The notes below the pieces were generated by a model, which was not told the origin of the DNA, made no database searches, and was given only the letters and a program-made list of their open reading frames with translations. Both the position numbers and the translations under genes were made by a program. Below, piece after piece: positions 61,033 through 64,000 of a DNA stretch of 64,000 bases (positions are counted from its first letter, which is position 1; each line of letters begins with the position of its first letter). Origin of the DNA: Hufsiella ginkgonis (GTDB lineage: Bacteria; Bacteroidota; Bacteroidia; Sphingobacteriales; Sphingobacteriaceae); assembly GCF_009834915.1 (NCBI RefSeq), contig NZ_WVHS01000003.1, forward strand, positions 839,988 through 903,987. Reading direction: 5' to 3'.

Positions 61033-61103
61033 TATTTGGTCATAGGTGTATCGGAAATATTTAATATTGGATCCGATAGTCCCCCATAGGCTATTTTCCC
61101 CTA
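61033..61103 (-). promoter_or_regulatory. Putative -1 programmed frameshift zone between the two tail chaperone frames
   Basis: The -1 frame is open from before the chaperone stop (TAG, 61103-61101) into the 60832-61032 frame. No perfect X-XXY-YYZ heptamer in the chaperone frame is visible just before the stop; the nearest candidate is the GGAAAC / ATAAAG stretch about 30 bases before it. GGGGAAAA directly follows the TAG. The slip site is therefore not fixed. Confidence 0.4.
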
Positions 61104-61592
61104 TGTACTCGCCGGGCTCGCTTCGTCTTCCAGAATCTTTATGTTTCCTTTGATCAAAGCGATAGAGGCTGTAAAAGCCGACACGTCCATCTTGTCGACT
61201 ATCACACGAAAAGCGGACAGGATCTCCTTCGCCTCGTAATTTTGAAGAACGAAATCGATGTCTGCCCGGGAAACCTTTTTTTTGTTGTTCTTGATGGCGA
61301 GGACTATCACGCGCGCCACATCTTCGCCGTGTTTGTCAAGCAACTGGTACCCGGTGGAGAGCAAGTTCTTTACATCTACCTCTTTTAAGTCAACTGCGAG
61401 TAGTATCCGCGCAATCCTGATCATTGGTCCCAGGCATAGTGGCTTGAGGTAAAATTTCTTTACCGGTTTTTTAAGCTTCAGCTTAATTAGCACGCTTTCA
61501 AAAAACTCAGGCGATGTCAAACCAACCTCAATTTCAGTTTTCTCCTGCGTGATCGCAGCACCCAGGTTATTAAGAACGTCTAGTCTTTCCAT
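61101..61592 (-). CDS. Tail assembly chaperone, first part (gpG-like)
   Basis: The protein has 163 residues, helical and charged (LTSPEFFESVLIKLKLKKPV, VDVKNLLSTGYQLLDKHGED, KVSRADIDFVLQNYEAKEI), and ends KILEDEASPAST. Size, order (tube, chaperone, extension, tape measure) and helical character match the tail chaperones that coat the tape measure before tail tube assembly. The -1 extension lies right after it. Confidence 0.75.
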   Translation of the reverse strand: MERLDVLNNLGAAITQEKTEIEVGLTSPEFFESVLIKLKLKKPVKKFYLKPLCLGPMIRIARILLAVDLKEVDVKNLLSTGYQLLDKHGEDVARVIVLAIKNNKKKVSRADIDFVLQNYEAKEILSAFRVIVDKMDVSAFTASIALIKGNIKILEDEASPAST

Positions 61593-61655
61593 AAGAAAAA
61601 AAATAGGCAGGCAGGAGTGTTCCGTGCCTGCCTATGTTAATGGTATTCGGGTTGA

Positions 61656-62498
61656 TTATTCAGATTCAGGCATAACGGTAAGGACAACGTCGCCTTCGGC
61701 AAAAATGCCGTAGTATTCGATCCCGTCCGCTGCAGTGAATGAGAAATATTCACCAGCGTATTCTGCCGTAAACGAAATTGTTCCAACGTTTGAAGATGCA
61801 ATGAAGATCTCCATGTCTTTCGGAAGTCCGACGTGAGGATTGATTACGTTGAATTTGAACGCCTTATCGGGATCCGCGCCGCCACTGGTTGCCGCTGAAA
61901 TACCTCCGCCTGATGCGTTGCCGCTCGAAGCGAATGTAAGGGTAGTATCCCAGGAAGTCGGTATGGACCCGCCAGCATTAAGGTATTTAAGTTTCCAGGG
62001 TGGAAGCGCTACGCCATTTGCATCAGTAGGTGTCAATATTTTAGCAATAACACCCATTGAAACCACGCCGCTCCGGGTGAAGTTTCCGCTAAAGTTATAG
62101 GCTAAACTGGTAAGGAAGAACGTGAATTGGGCTTTTTTGCCCTTCAGCGGCTTTGTTGTTAGGCGAACTGCCTTTTCCACGATAACTGTATCCGCCGGTG
62201 GGGTGAATTCATCATCAACTTCGACATAACTACCACCGGAAACAGTAGCAATTTTGGAACCTTCGGCGTTAATGGTGCCGAGATTCAATGTAGCAGCTTC
62301 TGTATCAGATGGAAGCGACAACCGGATACCTGGTTTGTCTTCTACCCGGATGTCATTGGTGGTTTGCTCCGGTATCGTCAGTGAAACCGAATCATCTGTG
62401 ATATCCTCAAATCTGACCCAACCGGTAGGTGCAGCACCGTTTACGCCGGGGGTGCCTAACTCAACAGTTTCGACTCCCCATAAAAATTTCTCCGCCAT
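61656..62498 (-). CDS. Major tail tube protein
   Basis: The protein has 280 residues. It starts EKFLWGVETVELGTPGVNG and contains ITDDSVSLTIPEQTTNDIRVE, ATLNLGTINAEGSKIATVSGG and TFFLTSLAYNFSGNFTRSGVV, the strand-rich pattern of tail tube subunits. From about residue 165 an added Ig-like region (PPWKLKYLNAGGSIPTSW, GTISFTAEYAGEYFSF) decorates the tube. It lies between the tail terminator and the tail chaperone, the usual place for this gene. Confidence 0.75.
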   Translation of the reverse strand: MAEKFLWGVETVELGTPGVNGAAPTGWVRFEDITDDSVSLTIPEQTTNDIRVEDKPGIRLSLPSDTEAATLNLGTINAEGSKIATVSGGSYVEVDDEFTPPADTVIVEKAVRLTTKPLKGKKAQFTFFLTSLAYNFSGNFTRSGVVSMGVIAKILTPTDANGVALPPWKLKYLNAGGSIPTSWDTTLTFASSGNASGGGISAATSGGADPDKAFKFNVINPHVGLPKDMEIFIASSNVGTISFTAEYAGEYFSFTAADGIEYYGIFAEGDVVLTVMPESE

Positions 62499-62502
62499 TT
62501 TT

Positions 62503-62916
62503 TTACTTATTAAGTGTTCTAAAATTTAATCTGATGTTTTGATAGTGCTCGAAAATGTCTCTCTCTTCGAATGTTGTTACCTGATCAATCTCAATGTTAT
62601 AATCATCGCCCCAGTAGTCCTTCAGCGGCTCGATCACCATTTTTGTCAACTGATTAAGACGAACGAAATCTACCTGAGATCGATCGACATTAGCTCCGTC
62701 AACTGACAGGACTAGGTTAGGCACGTGTATGTTTATGTTCACTAAGCAGTATTGAACTGCTTCATTTGATGCACCTAAACAATTGATGACCACATCTTCA
62801 AGATGTGATCCATCGATGCGCTTAAGCTTATAAACGGATCCAGAAATGATCGACGCAACTTGGCTCTCACGAGTGATATCGTAAACGATTTGAACGATTT
62901 CTAAATTCGTCTTCAT
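62503..62916 (-). CDS. Probable tail terminator / tail completion protein
   Basis: The protein has 137 residues (NLEIVQIVYDITRESQVASIISGSVYKLKR start, then EDVVINCLGASNEAVQYCLVNINIHVP). This matches DUF806/gpU-like tail completion proteins in size and strand order. Its start overlaps the stop of the upstream HK97-gp10-type gene by four bases, and the tail tube gene follows four bases after its stop. Confidence 0.68.
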   Translation of the reverse strand: MKTNLEIVQIVYDITRESQVASIISGSVYKLKRIDGSHLEDVVINCLGASNEAVQYCLVNINIHVPNLVLSVDGANVDRSQVDFVRLNQLTKMVIEPLKDYWGDDYNIEIDQVTTFEERDIFEHYQNIRLNFRTLNK

Positions 62917-63362
62917 GCTTGGAAGTTCCTCAACAATGATTCAAGCTGTTGCTTTAGCATCGACTCCGCTCTATCCGAGCTATTTGTGAGCACATCGTAA
63001 CCTTTGCTTTCAACAGCCGCTGCGTAGTTCATACCAGCTACGACAATTAAGATGTAACCCTTCCTGTCAGCAGAGGGGATTTCGTTGAATGCGTCCCTTG
63101 CAGCCTTAAGTCCGTCAGGTACAGCTCCGGGAAAGCTTATTGCTCTTTTACTCCCGTCTTTGTAAATAATGTACCCTATAGACTGGCGCAGATTGCCGGT
63201 TCGGTCGATGTAGGTGCCATTCGTTCGCGCGTTAGCAACAAACGACTCGCCTACATAATGGAAAAGCCTAAAAATTGCATCATCCAGGAGGCCAAGCTTT
63301 CGCTTTATTTCCTTTTTGATATCGGCTGCTGTGAAATTTGGCTTTATACCCATGCTCTGCAA
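62913..63362 (-). CDS. HK97-gp10-like head-tail connector protein
   Basis: The protein has 149 residues, or 146 from the ATG at 63353. The motifs FVANARTNGTYIDRTGNLRQSIGY and VAGMNYAAAVESKGYDVL are those of HK97 gp10-type proteins, which have a helix, an R-TG-LR-SI block and a final Y-A-VE-KG strand. They form a ring between connector and tail. The gene overlaps its upstream neighbour by 19 bases and the downstream one by four. Confidence 0.8.
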   Translation of the reverse strand: MQSMGIKPNFTAADIKKEIKRKLGLLDDAIFRLFHYVGESFVANARTNGTYIDRTGNLRQSIGYIIYKDGSKRAISFPGAVPDGLKAARDAFNEIPSADRKGYILIVVAGMNYAAAVESKGYDVLTNSSDRAESMLKQQLESLLRNFQA

Positions 63363-63676
63363 TTCAATTGGCCAGATGAAAATCTCGTTATCGTTCCCTT
63401 GCCAAACTCACCGTCTCGGCCAAGCAATGTAACCTCCACACCAACTCGGATCTCCCCTGTGCCTTTAGGGAAAAATATCGCCCAATCGAAAACTATTTGC
63501 TTCCCGTCGGCTCCATTGATCACCGCGCCCTTGCCGTTTGGTTCTGCGCGGCAAGGAACATTAACAGATTCGCCTGGCAAGGGTGTGATCCAATCACCCT
63601 TACCATCCCGAGAACTGTTTCCAGTTCCTGGTTGAAATGAGATGATATGAGGATACTGAGTTATCATAACCTGCAT
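63344..63676 (-). CDS. Phage head-tail joining (stopper-like) protein
   Basis: The protein has 110 residues, or 107 from the ATG at 63667. The series SVNVPCRAEPNGKGAVINGADGKQIVFDW and VGVEVTLLGRDGEFGKGTITRF shows a small beta-barrel typical of head closure (gp16/stopper-type) proteins. It lies between the connector-like gene (15 bases before) and the gp10-like gene. Assignment rests on gene order and fold pattern. Confidence 0.65.
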   Translation of the reverse strand: MQVMITQYPHIISFQPGTGNSSRDGKGDWITPLPGESVNVPCRAEPNGKGAVINGADGKQIVFDWAIFFPKGTGEIRVGVEVTLLGRDGEFGKGTITRFSSGQLNCRAWV

Positions 63677-63691
63677 AACCGAAAGGTTATA

Positions 63692-64000
63692 TCACCAGGG
63701 ACTCGCGGTCCCAATTTTGTCGTTATTCCCCAGGTCAGCCGTATCAGGCGCGCCCCATTTCTTCAAAAGCAGTTTCCGGAAATTGAGAAAGTCGTCTCGC
63801 TGGCCGATGCTTAAACTATACCCGCCTTCTGTCACGGAGGATGGATGCAGGATGACGCTTAATAAAAGCCTTGCAAGGCTCAGGTCTACCGACTTTTCAT
63901 CATCTTTCGTGTAAATGGCGTTACCATCGACCGACTGGTCAATGAGCGCTTTATCCACCGCTAAATCCGACACCGGTATCTCAATTTGTCCTCGCAAGGC
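63692..64000 (-). CDS. Head-tail connector-like phage protein (5' end outside the window)
   Basis: The frame is open to base 64000, so the start probably lies beyond the edge; a TTG at 63997 is possible. The 102 visible residues (IPVSDLAVDKALIDQSVDGNAIY, SLARLLLSVILHPSSVTEGGYSLSIG, FLNFRKLLLKKWGAP) are helical and match small DUF6706- or gp6-type adaptor proteins of Bacteroidota phages. The order before the stopper and gp10-like genes supports this. Confidence 0.6.
   Translation of the reverse strand, partial: ALRGQIEIPVSDLAVDKALIDQSVDGNAIYTKDDEKSVDLSLARLLLSVILHPSSVTEGGYSLSIGQRDDFLNFRKLLLKKWGAPDTADLGNNDKIGTASPW

Larger units (their letters stand above)
44168..64000. mobile_element. Prophage (siphovirus type), left end and structural genes; right end outside the window
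   Basis: From the ssrA 3' end onward GC content falls and the genes are those of a tailed phage: integrase, lysis genes, tail fibres, tail tip, tape measure, tail chaperones, tail tube and head-tail connectors. The late genes are all on the minus strand and run toward the attachment site. Long tape measure and no contractile sheath gene indicate a siphovirus. No inactivating break is seen, so it may be intact. Capsid, terminase and regulatory genes would be beyond 64000. Confidence 0.93.

Noticed and set aside
1-64000. CRISPR arrays, insertion sequences, rRNA and ordinary tRNA genes
   Set aside because: No regularly spaced repeats, transposase frames, rRNA blocks or tRNA cloverleafs were seen; the only structural RNA found is ssrA.

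Overview
The window is chromosomal DNA of a Bacteroidota bacterium, probably Sphingobacteriaceae or a close relative. This rests on the tmRNA tag ending GENNYALAA, a gliding-motility-type C-terminal sorting domain, TANNTTTG-like promoters without strong Shine-Dalgarno sites, DUF3822, DUF6686 and PycTM-type proteins, and TonB-dependent import. A high-GC host part (1 to about 44.1 kb) is followed by a lower-GC prophage that starts at the 3' end of ssrA and runs off the right edge.

Left part (1-10.9 kb): a carbohydrate locus. It holds the C-terminal part of a large periplasmic dehydrogenase-type protein with HEAT and cupredoxin modules, a TIM-barrel sugar epimerase, two Gfo/Idh/MocA oxidoreductases, a GH78 alpha-L-rhamnosidase, a large secreted beta-helix protein with a type IX sorting domain, and a SdiA-regulated-type beta-propeller. 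The set resembles oxidation-based (3-keto) glycoside breakdown.

Middle part (10.9-25.1 kb): an unusual signalling and polyphosphate neighbourhood. A kinase-like domain is fused to an outer-membrane beta-barrel. Next come a TPR histidine kinase and an 800-residue GAF-type protein, divergent from an HD phosphohydrolase fused to a PycTM (Pycsar effector) membrane domain. That gene overlaps a 1855-codon frame joining polyphosphate kinase 1, an internal signal peptide, a metallophosphatase and a second kinase-like/beta-barrel module.

25-44 kb: cytochrome bd oxidase (cydAB), pyrE and a NUDIX gene with overlapping divergent starts, coaD, rsmD, DUF3822, a RecD-like helicase, a NarL-type regulator, and an iron-uptake group (DUF6686, TonB-dependent siderophore receptor, PepSY protein). 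A 17-bp palindrome, TTTAGA-N5-TCTAAA, lies before cydA and in the iron-uptake promoter region. Then come a sugar dehydrogenase, an M61 peptidase, a LacI regulator with two operator-like palindromes, a Tat-exported Gfo/Idh enzyme, and ssrA.

Prophage (44.17 kb to the edge): a tyrosine integrase sits directly at the ssrA 3' end. The siphovirus structural genes run leftward on the minus strand: head-tail connectors, tail terminator, tail tube, tail-assembly chaperone pair with a probable -1 frameshift, tape measure, distal tail proteins, three tail proteins sharing one N-terminal module, a 1333-residue tail-tip protein, then a lysis cassette of GH108 muramidase and two overlapping membrane-anchored coiled-coil proteins. 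One AT-rich plus-strand cassette (two-TM protein, an 18-codon ORF and a strong terminator) interrupts the late genes and looks like a moron.
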